Positions 8,145 to 17,480 of a stretch of 64,000 nucleotides of DNA are shown in pieces; the first letter of the stretch is position 1; each line of letters opens with the position of its first letter. The notes beneath the pieces are model-generated. The model was not told where the DNA came from. It made no database searches and saw only the letters and a list, made by a program, of their open reading frames with translations. The translations under genes were made by a program, and so were the position numbers. Origin of the DNA: Beggiatoa leptomitoformis (GTDB lineage Bacteria; Pseudomonadota; Gammaproteobacteria; Beggiatoales; Beggiatoaceae); NCBI RefSeq assembly GCF_001305575.3, contig NZ_CP012373.2, positions 62,001-126,000 of the forward strand. The letters run 5' to 3'.

Positions 8145-10235
8145 ATGAACCTTAATCAATTACCTCATGATGAATTACGTTTGCAATTATTAGATGAATT
8201 AAAACAATTGTATGAAAAACTTTCAACAATTGAACAAGATAAGCAAGATTTGACAATTGCTTTAGATACAACTACTGAGCATAGCGATTTGGTCACGCAG
8301 GAATTGCTAATAAAATTGCATGAGTTTCGCCAACAATTAGAAAAGTTTGAATCTGAAAAACAGGGTTTATACCGTGATAAAGCGGATTTAGAGATTTCCC
8401 TTGATACTATTACGGAAACAACGGATATTTTTCAACAAGATTTGCTCAATAATCGTCAACGGTTAGAGGCGGAAATTGATACACGTACTCAAGAATTGGA
8501 GCGGCAAAATCATTGTTTACAATTAGAAGTACAAGAGCGTAAAAAGATTGAAGCGCAATTGCATCTTGCGGCTAGTGTATTTCAGGCCAGTCGTGAAGGC
8601 ATTATTATTACTGATTCACACGCTAATATTATCAGTGTTAATCAAGCCTATACGGATATTACGGGTTATACTGAGGCTGAATGTTTGGGGGAAAATCCGC
8701 GCTTTATGACATCGGGTAAGCATCCTAATTCGTTTTATCAGCGGATGTGGGAATCCATTTTAACTATTGGGCATTGGAGTGGTGAGATTTGGAATCGACG
8801 TAAATCTAAAGAGGTTTATCCTGCATGGCTTAGTATTAGTGCGGTTAAAAATGAACGTAAGGAAATTACGCATTTTGTCGGCATTGTGACGGATAATTCT
8901 TTACAAAAACGGTCGGAAGAAAAAATTAAACAGTTGGCGTATTACGACGCATTAACGGGATTACCGAATAGATTATTATTTCAAGAAAATCTGACTCAGG
9001 TTCTTAAACGGGCTTATCGTGAGAATCATCGTGTTGCGCTGTTGTTGATTAATATTGATGGTTTTAAGGATATTAATGACGCGCTCGGGCATCCTGTTGG
9101 CGACCAAGTGTTATGTCATTTGGGAAAATGTTTAACGCATACTTTAGAGCATGAAGCCCCTATGATTGCTCGTATGGGGGGCGATGAGTTTGCCGTATTA
9201 TTGGATAATTTAGAGCGCATTCAAGATGAAATTGAGATTACTGCGCATATTGCAACCCGTATTTTAAGTAGTTTAAATCATGCTGTTATCATTGAAGGAC
9301 ATGAAATTTTTCTAAGCATTAGTATTGGTATTGCGATTTATCCACAAGATGGAACGGAATTAAGCAATTTGTTAAAAAATGTGGATATTGCTAAGTATGA
9401 GGCGAAAAGTAAGGGACGGAATAGTTATCGCTTTTTTACTAAAAATGATAATGCTGAGGCACATAAACGCCTTACTTTGCAAAATGCGTTACGTTATGCG
9501 TTGGAGCGAGAGGAATTATTTCTTTGTTATCAGCCGTTATTAGAGGCAAATACGCAAAAAATCACGGGGGTGGAGGCTTTGTTACGCTGGCAACATCCTA
9601 CTTTTGGCTTGATTTCGCCGATAGAGTTTATTCCGCTTGCTGAGGAAAGTGGTTTGATTATTCCGATTGGTGAATGGGTTTTAGAAACGGCTTGTCGACA
9701 AAGCTATCAGTGGCAACAACAAGGGCTTATGCCTATACGTATGGCGGTTAATCTTTCTGTGCGTCAGTTTAATCAACCTGATTTGATTGAACGCATTGTT
9801 AATGTATTAAAACAGACAGGCTTATCACCGCATTGGTTAAAGCTAGAAATTACTGAGAGTTTAGCGATGAATTGTGCGACTAAAACAGTGCAAACGTTAA
9901 AAATTTTAAAGTCGTTAGGTGTTCATTTAGCGATTGATGATTTTGGAACGGGGTATTCTTCACTCAGTTATCTTAAGCAATTTAATCTGGATATTTTAAA
10001 AATAGATAGGTCGTTTATTGCGGATATGAGTACTCAAAATGATATTACGCTAGTAACGTCGTTGATTAAAATGGCGCATGGTTTAAATATGCAGGTGGTG
10101 GCGGAAGGGGTGGAAACAGAACAGCAGTTTAATTTATTGCGTGCAAATGGTTGTGATTTTGTGCAGGGGTTTTTCTTTTATAAACCATTGGTTGAGAAAG
10201 AGATGACTCAGTTGTTGCAACGTTGTCGTTCGTAG
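8145..10235 (+). CDS. PAS-GGDEF-EAL cyclic di-GMP signalling protein
   Basis: A 696-residue cytoplasmic protein without clear membrane segments. The first about 150 residues are coiled coil (repeated EKLSTIEQDK-like heptads). A PAS domain follows (ASVFQASREGIIITDSHANI), then GGDEF with an intact MGGDEFAVLL, then EAL with VEALLRWQHP, IDDFGTGYSSLSYLKQF, KIDRSFIADM and VAEGVETEQQ. Both catalytic signatures are intact, so it may make or break cyclic di-GMP; many such tandem proteins are mainly phosphodiesterases. No RxxD inhibitory site is visible just before GGDEF. The ATG at 8145 is my choice, with a poor Shine-Dalgarno; a TTG at 8097 would add 16 residues (MRKITLPLLLVFPLSA). A strong terminator follows. 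Confidence 0.9.
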   Translation: MNLNQLPHDELRLQLLDELKQLYEKLSTIEQDKQDLTIALDTTTEHSDLVTQELLIKLHEFRQQLEKFESEKQGLYRDKADLEISLDTITETTDIFQQDLLNNRQRLEAEIDTRTQELERQNHCLQLEVQERKKIEAQLHLAASVFQASREGIIITDSHANIISVNQAYTDITGYTEAECLGENPRFMTSGKHPNSFYQRMWESILTIGHWSGEIWNRRKSKEVYPAWLSISAVKNERKEITHFVGIVTDNSLQKRSEEKIKQLAYYDALTGLPNRLLFQENLTQVLKRAYRENHRVALLLINIDGFKDINDALGHPVGDQVLCHLGKCLTHTLEHEAPMIARMGGDEFAVLLDNLERIQDEIEITAHIATRILSSLNHAVIIEGHEIFLSISIGIAIYPQDGTELSNLLKNVDIAKYEAKSKGRNSYRFFTKNDNAEAHKRLTLQNALRYALEREELFLCYQPLLEANTQKITGVEALLRWQHPTFGLISPIEFIPLAEESGLIIPIGEWVLETACRQSYQWQQQGLMPIRMAVNLSVRQFNQPDLIERIVNVLKQTGLSPHWLKLEITESLAMNCATKTVQTLKILKSLGVHLAIDDFGTGYSSLSYLKQFNLDILKIDRSFIADMSTQNDITLVTSLIKMAHGLNMQVVAEGVETEQQFNLLRANGCDFVQGFFFYKPLVEKEMTQLLQRCRS

Positions 10236-10260
10236 GTGAATTATCTGTTCTTGTGAATAA

Positions 10261-10294
10261 AAAAGGGTTATTTCTTCAGAAATAACCCTTTTTT
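10261..10294 (+). terminator. Rho-independent terminator after the GGDEF-EAL gene
   Basis: A 14-bp perfect stem AAAAGGGTTATTTC / GAAATAACCCTTTT with loop TTCA, followed by more T. It lies 25 bases after the stop codon. A-runs on its left side allow function on both strands. Confidence 0.92.
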
Positions 10295-10334
10295 GGTTTT
10301 ACTAAGCAAGAATCAATGTTAAAAACTAGCGGTA

Positions 10335-10511
10335 TAGCTAACGCACTTTAAAATGATTATAAAATGATTATTGTAGGGTGGAATAGGCGTAAGCCGTATT
10401 CCACAACAGTGCAAGCTTTCTGCATAAACTCAGCTATTTTTGGCGTTTTATGGTGGAATACGCTACGCTATTCCACCCTACATTAAGCTGCTTTTTAAGT
10501 TGCGTTAGCTA
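10335..10511. repeat. MITE-like long hairpin with TAGCTAACGC ends
   Basis: The outer arms TAGCTAACGCACTTTAAAA (10335-10353) and TTTTTAAGTTGCGTTAGCTA (10492-10511) are inverted copies with small differences. Inner arms TGTAGGGTGGAATAG (from 10371) and CTATTCCACCCTACA are perfectly complementary. The whole 177 bp folds into one long hairpin with no coding frame. The core TGTAGGGTG..CACCCTACA is also the theme of the 91-bp repeats near 28.4 and 29.0 kb. It lies between the convergent GGDEF-EAL and rne genes, which accounts for most of this 303-base gap. Confidence 0.75.
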
Positions 10512-10538
10512 TATTAATAATATTAATTCAAACGGTTT

Positions 10539-12860
10539 TTAGTTTACGTCTTTGTCATCTGCCTTGTTATCCGTATGGGTTTCATTACGGTTTTCATACG
10601 TCGCGGCATAAGTGGGTTCAGGCGTATGTTGTGGTGGGGCAACATTCGTTATTGTGGGAATACTGGGTGTATTCATCGGCGTGTTAGGAATGTTGGGAAC
10701 GTTCTGAACATTAGGAACATGCGACACATTATTTTCCGTTGGTAATATCATGCCTTCAATGGACTCAATCACGCCGTTATCTGTACGCTTGCGTCTGCCA
10801 CCGCGTCGACTCCGTCGCATGGTTGGACGTTCTTTTTTAATGTTGTTGTCGCTAACATCTGCCGCAACGGGGGGTAAGGCTTTTTCAGTAACGGCTTCTA
10901 TAACCGCTGGTTGTTGCGTGCGATTGTTAGGATTACGTCCGTTATTATTGTTATCCCGTCCTGTTGTATTTTTGCGTCCATTACGGGCGGCGGTGTTGTT
11001 ATTGCGTGGGTTGTTGTTACGTGGCGCGCGTGCGGGTGGCGTGGGAGGGGCTAATAAAACAGGTTCTATCGGTTTAACAATGGTTTCATTGCCAAATAAT
11101 AGGCTCCACATCCGTTTTAGGATGCCATGATTTTGTACTTCTTCTGTCTGGCGGATGATTTGCACAGGGGGTTGGCTGTACGCCAAACTTTTTACCGCAG
11201 GTTCTTCGGTGCTGGTTTGGGGTTTGGGGACATGGGTATAATGTTCTACAACGGTTTTGCTTTCCGTTGGTTCTACAACAGTTTGATAGCTGGGTTTGTC
11301 GCTGTTGATAACTTTGTCATCTTGTCGTAGGCGTTGAACTTCGTATTTTGGCGTTTCAAAATGGGGGTTAGGGATGAGGGCTACGTCAATTTTTTGACGT
11401 TCTTCAATCTCTTGAATGGTTTTACGTTTTTCGTTTAGTAAGTAGGTTGCAACGTCAACAGGTACTTGGGCAATCACTTTTATGGTGCGTTCTTTCATCG
11501 CTTCTTCTTCGATGAGGCGCAGAATAGCGAGTGAGAGGGATTCGACGCTGCGAATTTTGCCTTGTCCACTACAGCGGGGACACATGATATGGCTGGATTC
11601 GCCAAGCGAGGGGCGCAGACGTTGGCGAGACATTTCAAGTAAGCCAAAACGTGAGATGCGTCCTACTTGAACACGCGCTCTGTCCATTTTTAACGCTTCT
11701 TTTAGACGGCTTTCTACTTCGCGTTGATTTTTATGGCTCATCATGTCGATGAAGTCGATAACGATAAGTCCGCCTAAGTCGCGTAAACGGAGTTGACGGG
11801 CAACTTCTTCTACGGCTTCTAGGTTGGTGTTTAACGCGGTTTCTTCAATATCTACGCCTTTTGTCGCTTTTGAGGAGTTGATATCTATGGATAGTAGGGC
11901 TTCCGTGTGGTCTAAAACAATTGCACCACCTGATGGTAAGCGAACTTCACGCTGAAATGCGGATTCGATTTGGCTTTCAATTTGATAACGGGTAAAGAGT
12001 GGCACGTTATCGTTGTATAGTTTGACTTTTGTCAGGTATTGGGGCATGACTTGACGCATAAAATCCATGGCTTCTGCATAGATTTCTTCGTCATCAACGA
12101 GAATTTCGTTAATATCTTCGCGGAAGTAGTCACGAATCGCACGGATGATAACGTTGCTTTCTTGATAAATCAGGAAGGGCGCGATTCTGTCGCGGGATGA
12201 GTCTTCTATCGCTCGCCATAAACCGAGTAGATATTCTAAGTCCCATTTTAGTTCTTCGGCGGTTTTGCCCATGCCTGCGGTGCGCAGAATGACACCCATG
12301 CCGTCGGGAATGTCCAAACTCCCTAATACTTCACGGGCTTCGCTACGGTCATCGCCTTCTATGCGTCGTGAAACGCCACCCGCACGTGGGTTGTTTGGCA
12401 TTAAAACGACATAACGTCCTGCTAGGCTGATAAAGGTGGTAAGTGCCGCACCTTTATTGCCACGTTCTTCTTTGTCCACTTGAACAATCAGTTCTTGCCC
12501 TTCTTTGAGCAGTTCTTTGATGTTGCCCCGCACAGGTAGCGGTTGGGGAATGGTGTGGATGTCGTCGTCGCCATTTTCGCCGTCTAATAGTTCATCTGGC
12601 AGTGGTGCATAGGTGACAGGAATTTGAAAGTAGCTGCGGGAAATGTCTTTGAGTGGTAAAAAGCCATGTCTATCTGCGCCATAATCAATAAATGCGGCTT
12701 CTAAGCTGGGTTCAATGCGGGTAATACGACCTTTGTAAATATTGGATTTGGTTTGCTTGCGTGCGGCGGTTTCGATGTCGAAGTTGTATAACCGCTGTCC
12801 ATCGACCATCGCTACACGCAACTCTTCTGGCTGGGTTGCGTTGATTAATATTCTCTTCAC
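10539..12860 (-). CDS. rne: Ribonuclease E
   Basis: An endoribonuclease for mRNA decay and rRNA/tRNA maturation, the likely core of a degradosome. The 773-residue protein begins [20 protein letters not shown] as in the family. An S1 RNA-binding domain follows (residues about 35-125) with an acidic/proline insertion near residues 88-112 that shifts later landmarks by about 23 relative to E. coli. Catalytic aspartates lie in LLSIDINSS (D326) and [10 protein letters not shown] (D369). The Zn-link is CPRCSGQGK at about 427. Beyond residue about 530 the tail is low complexity: an Asn/Arg-rich stretch ([14 protein letters not shown]-like), an [11 protein letters not shown] patch, and a Pro/Asn-rich end. 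The tail is much shorter than in E. coli (1061 residues). A long leader lies upstream. Confidence 0.95.
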   Translation of the reverse strand: MKRILINATQPEELRVAMVDGQRLYNFDIETAARKQTKSNIYKGRITRIEPSLEAAFIDYGADRHGFLPLKDISRSYFQIPVTYAPLPDELLDGENGDDDIHTIPQPLPVRGNIKELLKEGQELIVQVDKEERGNKGAALTTFISLAGRYVVLMPNNPRAGGVSRRIEGDDRSEAREVLGSLDIPDGMGVILRTAGMGKTAEELKWDLEYLLGLWRAIEDSSRDRIAPFLIYQESNVIIRAIRDYFREDINEILVDDEEIYAEAMDFMRQVMPQYLTKVKLYNDNVPLFTRYQIESQIESAFQREVRLPSGGAIVLDHTEALLSIDINSSKATKGVDIEETALNTNLEAVEEVARQLRLRDLGGLIVIDFIDMMSHKNQREVESRLKEALKMDRARVQVGRISRFGLLEMSRQRLRPSLGESSHIMCPRCSGQGKIRSVESLSLAILRLIEEEAMKERTIKVIAQVPVDVATYLLNEKRKTIQEIEERQKIDVALIPNPHFETPKYEVQRLRQDDKVINSDKPSYQTVVEPTESKTVVEHYTHVPKPQTSTEEPAVKSLAYSQPPVQIIRQTEEVQNHGILKRMWSLLFGNETIVKPIEPVLLAPPTPPARAPRNNNPRNNNTAARNGRKNTTGRDNNNNGRNPNNRTQQPAVIEAVTEKALPPVAADVSDNNIKKERPTMRRSRRGGRRKRTDNGVIESIEGMILPTENNVSHVPNVQNVPNIPNTPMNTPSIPTITNVAPPQHTPEPTYAATYENRNETHTDNKADDKDVN

Positions 12861-13897
12861 GGTTGTGTCCCTAAAAAGTAAGAACGCTCAACCCCTTCTG
12901 GTGTGCGAGTCGACACGGCTGAGAGTGTGGGTTTGTGTTTCCCGCTCAGTCTGCGAGCAAGCCTTCTTCACTGAAGGCGGGAGCGTAATACTATGGATAT
13001 TGAGTAATTACCATTCCAGTGTTCCTGCTGGATGGCGTGGTGAGTGCGTTATGAAATGTGTAACGTGAGAGGGGTGACAGTAAGAGGTGTAATCTATACC
13101 CACATTCTCAGAGGGGAATAACCGCGATAGCTAAAATAGATAGATTTCAGTTGCAACGTGTTTGATGAATAGACACATTAACCATCTTGTTACCATAAAT
13201 TCTGCCCACCTTTTCCATGCTATTGGCGACTCAGTGGTAATTGCATGTATTTTACGTAGTTCATTCGTTTTGTTTAAATTTATCAACTATGTAAAATCAG
13301 CACTACTCACGTTACTTATCCTTTTCACAGTTAGTGTTGGTGAATTGGATGCCGTATTCTTGCACTCTTTCAGTTGTTCAGGTTCTCTTTGCACTTAATG
13401 ATAAAACGGGTTGATTAAATTTCAAACGGCAGTCAGTTCGCGCTTGTAAAATTTCTGAAACAACATGCTAAATATAACAGTGTTAAGCAAGTCCATCAAA
13501 CAGGTTATTATCTTTATTTTTATAAATTTGCCGTCTATTGGAATAAACCTGATAATCGTCAATTGAATACTTGATAAAGTGTTGTGTTGGGATAGTTTAA
13601 GAATAGGGCTATTGTCTGACGATATACAGGGTTTTGAATGAAAGTTGGTAGAAAGGCGATTATCTGTAGTTTGTGTAAGGGTTTCTTTTGGCAGGCGTAG
13701 CGCACTTGTGGTTAGGATGGGGAGTGCTTACCCTAGCGTTGCTAAATCCTTTCTGTTTGTTGTTAATAGATTGAGTTTTAATGAAATTAAAGATGATGCG
13801 TTAAACTGACGCATGATAAAATTCATTTTATAGGGTAACTAATGGCATAATAGCAGATCACATTATTTCTTAGCATGATTTGAAGGTGTTTTAGGTT
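12861..13897. other. About 1 kb without a confident gene: rne leader and non-coding DNA
   Basis: The first about 150 bases are the untranslated leader of rne and can fold, for example GCCTTC/GAAGGC at about 12961-12985 on either strand and a GAGCGGGA-type stem nearby. Long leaders that sense RNase E are known in enterobacteria; that this one does so is inference. At 13419-13574 a 51-codon frame without a start codon reads like real protein (NGSQFALVKFLKQHAKYN, then VKQVHQTGYYLYFYKF and VYWNKPDNRQ), so it may be a gene remnant. A 78-codon frame at 13162-13398 is unconvincing. The last 300 bases contain the promoter region of murG but no motif I can name with certainty. Confidence 0.5.
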
Positions 13898-15022
13898 GTG
13901 GACAGGATAAAAACGGGTATTAAACCTATTTTGTTGATGGCGGGTGGAACAGGTGGACATGTGTTTCCTGCATTGGCGATTGCAGAGAGATTACGTCAGC
14001 AAAATATCCCTGTGCGTTGGATAGGGACTGCAAAGGGCTTGGAGGCAAAAATTATTCCTAGTACGGGCATTGCCATTGATTATATTGATGTTGGTGGCTT
14101 ACGCGGTAAGGGATTAGTACGGCGATTAACCGCACCTTTTCAATTGAGCAAGGCTTTGTGGCAGTCCATTCAAATTATGCGTCGTCATCAACCCGCAGCG
14201 GTTGTTGGCATGGGGGGGTTTGTTACAGGACCTGCGGCGGTTGCTGCGTGGTTGTTGCGTATTCCTGTTTTAATCCATGAACAAAATGCAATTGTAGGTT
14301 TAACAAATCGTTTATTATCGCGGATTGCTACTTGTGTGATGGAGGCCTTTCCTTATACCTTTCCTGCTTCTGTTCATGCTATTGCAACAGGTAATCCATT
14401 GCGTGACGCAATTTTACAGTTAGCACAAACGACGGTAACAACATCGCCGATTTTATCACCTGTTCGTATTTTAATTGTGGGTGGTAGTTTAGGGGCGAAA
14501 GCACTTAATGAAATTGTGCCTCAAGCCTTATTGTCCGTGAATAGTAAAATCAATGTGTGGCATCAAACGGGTGAGGCGCATTTTGAGGCAACACGCGATG
14601 TTTATGCAACGGCGACATTTGATGCATTGGTTGAACCTTTCATCACTGATATGTCAGCCGCCTATCAATGGGCTGATTTGGTTATTTGTCGAGCGGGTGC
14701 GTTGACTGTATGCGAGCTAGCGCAGGCGGGCAAAGCGAGTATTTTAGTGCCTTACCCACACGCAGTGGATGACCATCAAACAGCGAATGCTCGTTTTTTA
14801 AGTCATCAAAATGCGGCTATTTTGGTCGCACAATCATCACTTAAAGCAACTGATTTAACCGAATTAGTGCAATCTTTGGTCAGTAATCCCACTCGTTTAA
14901 TGCAAATGTCTGAAAAAGCATGGCAATTAGCTCATCCGACGGCGACTGATGACATACTTCAATTAATTTTACAACACGCTTATCCATCTGCTTTGAGCGC
15001 ATCTCATAAGGATTCAGTATGA
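13898..15022 (+). CDS. murG: UDP-N-acetylglucosamine--MurNAc-(pentapeptide) undecaprenol GlcNAc transferase
   Basis: MurG makes lipid II from lipid I and UDP-GlcNAc on the inner face of the membrane. The 374-residue protein has the first G-loop AGGTGGHVFPALAIAERL, the second VVGMGGFVTGPAAVAAW, HEQNAIVGLTNR, and the UDP-sugar site CRAGALTVCELAQAGKAS followed by PYPHAVDDHQTANA. The start is a GTG at 13898 preceded by GAAGG at 13882-13886. It is the first gene of the local dcw block, overlapping murC by four bases (ATGA), so the two are translationally coupled. Normally ftsW and murD precede it; here the upstream neighbour is rne, on the opposite strand. Confidence 0.97.
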   Translation: MDRIKTGIKPILLMAGGTGGHVFPALAIAERLRQQNIPVRWIGTAKGLEAKIIPSTGIAIDYIDVGGLRGKGLVRRLTAPFQLSKALWQSIQIMRRHQPAAVVGMGGFVTGPAAVAAWLLRIPVLIHEQNAIVGLTNRLLSRIATCVMEAFPYTFPASVHAIATGNPLRDAILQLAQTTVTTSPILSPVRILIVGGSLGAKALNEIVPQALLSVNSKINVWHQTGEAHFEATRDVYATATFDALVEPFITDMSAAYQWADLVICRAGALTVCELAQAGKASILVPYPHAVDDHQTANARFLSHQNAAILVAQSSLKATDLTELVQSLVSNPTRLMQMSEKAWQLAHPTATDDILQLILQHAYPSALSASHKDSV

Positions 15023-16458
15023 AAATGACTCACCATCCAGTTAATTTGCCTAAACGTGGACGACGGATTCACTTTGTTGGTATTGGAGGGGCGGGGATGT
15101 GTGGTATTGCTGAAGTGATGCACCATGTCGGCTATGCGGTTTCGGGGTCTGATTTGCATAAAAGTGCTACGACACGCCATTTAAGCAGTTTAGGGATTAA
15201 ACTGTATTGCGGGCATGATGCGAATAATATTTATGGCTGTGATGTTGTTGTTATTTCTAGCGCGGTAAAAGCAGATAATCCTGAGGTAGTTGCTGCGCGC
15301 GCCCAACATATTCCCGTTATTCCACGTGCTGAAATGTTGGGCGAATTGATGCGTTTTCGTCAGGGTATTGCCATTGCGGGGACACATGGTAAAACCACGA
15401 CAACCAGTTTAATCACCAGTTTGTTGGCAGAAGGGAACTTAGATCCAACGTTTGTTATCGGCGGTAAATTAAACAGTGTTGGACGACATGCTAATTTAGG
15501 TGCAGGCGCGTATTTAGTGGCAGAAGCGGATGAAAGTGATGCCTCATTTTTATATTTAAAACCCGTTATGGCCGTTGTTACTAACATTGATGCTGACCAT
15601 TTAGAAACCTATCAAAACGATTTTAATAAACTGCAAGAAACCTTTATTAAGTTTTTACAACAATTACCGTTTTATGGCTTGGCTGTGGTCTGTATTGATG
15701 ACCCTGTGATTCGTCAATTACTACCGCAATTAACTAAACCTTTATTGACCTATGGAACAGCAGAAGAAGCTGAAATCCGTGCAGTACAAGTGCAACAAAT
15801 TCGTGATAAAACACACTTTCAAGTGTGGCGTGATAATAGCTATTGGATGGATGTTACTTTAAATTTAGCGGGCGTGCATAACGTGCGTAATGCCCTAGCC
15901 GCCATTGCTATTGCGCATGAAGTGGGGGTGGAAGATGCCGCTATTCAACGTGGATTACAACAATTCAGTGGCATTGGACGACGCTTTCAAACCCAACACC
16001 TACACACGGCACAAGGTAATATCATGTTGATTGATGACTACGGACATCATCCGCGTGAAATAGAAGCTGTTTTACAAGCGATTCGTGCAGGATGGGCAGA
16101 ACGTCGTTTAGTCGTGGTCTTTCAGCCGCACCGCTATACCCGTACCCGTGATTTATTTGACGATTTTGTCCAAGTTTTATCAACCATCGACGTGTTATTA
16201 CTCCTAGATGTCTATGCAGCCGGTGAAAGCCGTATAGAAGGTGCAGACGGACAAGCCTTGTGTCATGCGTTACAAACTAAAGGACAAGTCAAACCACGTT
16301 TTGTTGCACAAGCGGACGAGTTGGTCACATTATTGCCTTCTCTATTACAAGACCAAGATATTTTATTAACCCTAGGCGCGGGCAATATTGGGACAATTTC
16401 AGCCAATTTACCTGCACAACTGACAATACAACAGTCTGTAAATGTAGAGGAATCTTGA
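15019..16458 (+). CDS. murC: UDP-N-acetylmuramate--L-alanine ligase
   Basis: MurC adds the first amino acid, L-alanine, to UDP-MurNAc with ATP. The 479-residue length is typical. It has the N-terminal UDP-binding GIGGAGMCGIAEVMHHVGY, the ATP P-loop AGTHGKTTTTSLI, the central metal/ATP-site EADESDASFL, NIDADHLETY, and the C-terminal IDDYGHHPREIEAVL and FQPHRYTRTRDLF. The ATG lies in the four-base overlap with the murG stop. murB starts 45 bases after its stop. Confidence 0.98.
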   Translation: MKMTHHPVNLPKRGRRIHFVGIGGAGMCGIAEVMHHVGYAVSGSDLHKSATTRHLSSLGIKLYCGHDANNIYGCDVVVISSAVKADNPEVVAARAQHIPVIPRAEMLGELMRFRQGIAIAGTHGKTTTTSLITSLLAEGNLDPTFVIGGKLNSVGRHANLGAGAYLVAEADESDASFLYLKPVMAVVTNIDADHLETYQNDFNKLQETFIKFLQQLPFYGLAVVCIDDPVIRQLLPQLTKPLLTYGTAEEAEIRAVQVQQIRDKTHFQVWRDNSYWMDVTLNLAGVHNVRNALAAIAIAHEVGVEDAAIQRGLQQFSGIGRRFQTQHLHTAQGNIMLIDDYGHHPREIEAVLQAIRAGWAERRLVVVFQPHRYTRTRDLFDDFVQVLSTIDVLLLLDVYAAGESRIEGADGQALCHALQTKGQVKPRFVAQADELVTLLPSLLQDQDILLTLGAGNIGTISANLPAQLTIQQSVNVEES

Positions 16459-16503
16459 TAGTTTTCCTCCTGCTTTCTTCTTGCAATACTGGGTGAATCA
16501 GGT

Positions 16504-17418
16504 ATGACAGTGATTATTGGGCATAACCCCAATTTTGTACCGTTTAATGGACGTGGTACGTTACGCCATAATGAACCGCTCTCCAAACATACATCATGGC
16601 GTATTGGCGGGCCTGCCGAATGGTTTTATGAACCAGCGGATTTAGAAGACCTCGCGCAATTAATGCCACAAATCCCTGATACCATGCCTATTTTATGGAT
16701 GGGATTGGGTAGTAATCTGTTGGTGCGTGATGGTGGTGTGCGTGGTATGGTCATCCTAACCTCGGGGTTATTGGACGACATCATTTTTGTGGACGAACAT
16801 ACTTTGCGTGTTGAAGCGGGCGTGAGCTGTGCCAAAGTTGCCCGCCTTGCGGTAAATGCAGGGCTAGGCGGGGCGGAATTTCTGGCGGGTATTCCCGGCA
16901 CTATCGGTGGCGCGCTTGCGATGAATGCGGGCGCGTGGGGAAGTGATACATGGTCTATTGTTCGTAGCGTGGAAACGGTTAACCGTCAAGGGCAACATCA
17001 ACGCCGTTCTGTCACCGATTATGAAGTCCGTTATCGCCATGTAAAAGGGCCTGAAAATGAATGGTTTGTGGCAGCCGTATTAAAACTGCTACCCGCACCC
17101 GTTGAAGAAGGGCAAGAAAAAATTAAAGCCCTATTACGCCAACGCGGAGAAACACAACCTGTAGGATTGCCCAGTTGTGGCTCAGTCTTTCGTAACCCGT
17201 CTAATGACCATGCCGCACGTCTTATTGAACAAGCTGGATGGAAAGGTCGTAGCATTGGCGGTGCCTGTGTTTCAGAAAAGCACGCCAATTTTATTATTAA
17301 TCAACAATCGGCTTCGGCGGCAGATGTTGAAGCCTTAATTACGCAAATTATTGTCTCTGTAGAACAACAATATGGAATACGTTTAGTACCCGAAGTGCGT
17401 ATTGTGGGTGAATATTAG
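16504..17418 (+). CDS. murB: UDP-N-acetylenolpyruvoylglucosamine reductase
   Basis: MurB reduces UDP-GlcNAc-enolpyruvate to UDP-MurNAc with NADPH and FAD. At 304 residues it is of the shorter, type II-like class rather than the longer E. coli form. FAD-binding segments are WMGLGSNLLVRDGGVRGMVI and AGIPGTIGGALAMNAGAWG. The catalytic Ser is in PSCGSVFRNP and the catalytic Glu is near the C-terminus in VPEVRIVGEY. The gene sits between murC and ddl, an arrangement also seen in several non-enteric bacteria. ATG at 16504. Confidence 0.97.
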   Translation: MTVIIGHNPNFVPFNGRGTLRHNEPLSKHTSWRIGGPAEWFYEPADLEDLAQLMPQIPDTMPILWMGLGSNLLVRDGGVRGMVILTSGLLDDIIFVDEHTLRVEAGVSCAKVARLAVNAGLGGAEFLAGIPGTIGGALAMNAGAWGSDTWSIVRSVETVNRQGQHQRRSVTDYEVRYRHVKGPENEWFVAAVLKLLPAPVEEGQEKIKALLRQRGETQPVGLPSCGSVFRNPSNDHAARLIEQAGWKGRSIGGACVSEKHANFIINQQSASAADVEALITQIIVSVEQQYGIRLVPEVRIVGEY

Positions 17419-17480
17419 TTGAACACCATTTTCTGCCATTATAACGGGCAATATTTTTTAACCAATTGAATGATAAAAAA

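Noticed and set aside
10750-11670. Plus-strand frames of 126, 67 and 62 codons opposite rne
   Set aside because: Antisense of the low-complexity, Asn/Arg-rich tail and RNase core; biased codon content explains the open frame.
13162-13398. 78-codon frame in the rne-murG gap
   Set aside because: No ribosome binding site, composition like the surrounding non-coding DNA and no recognisable domain; kept only as part of the gap description.
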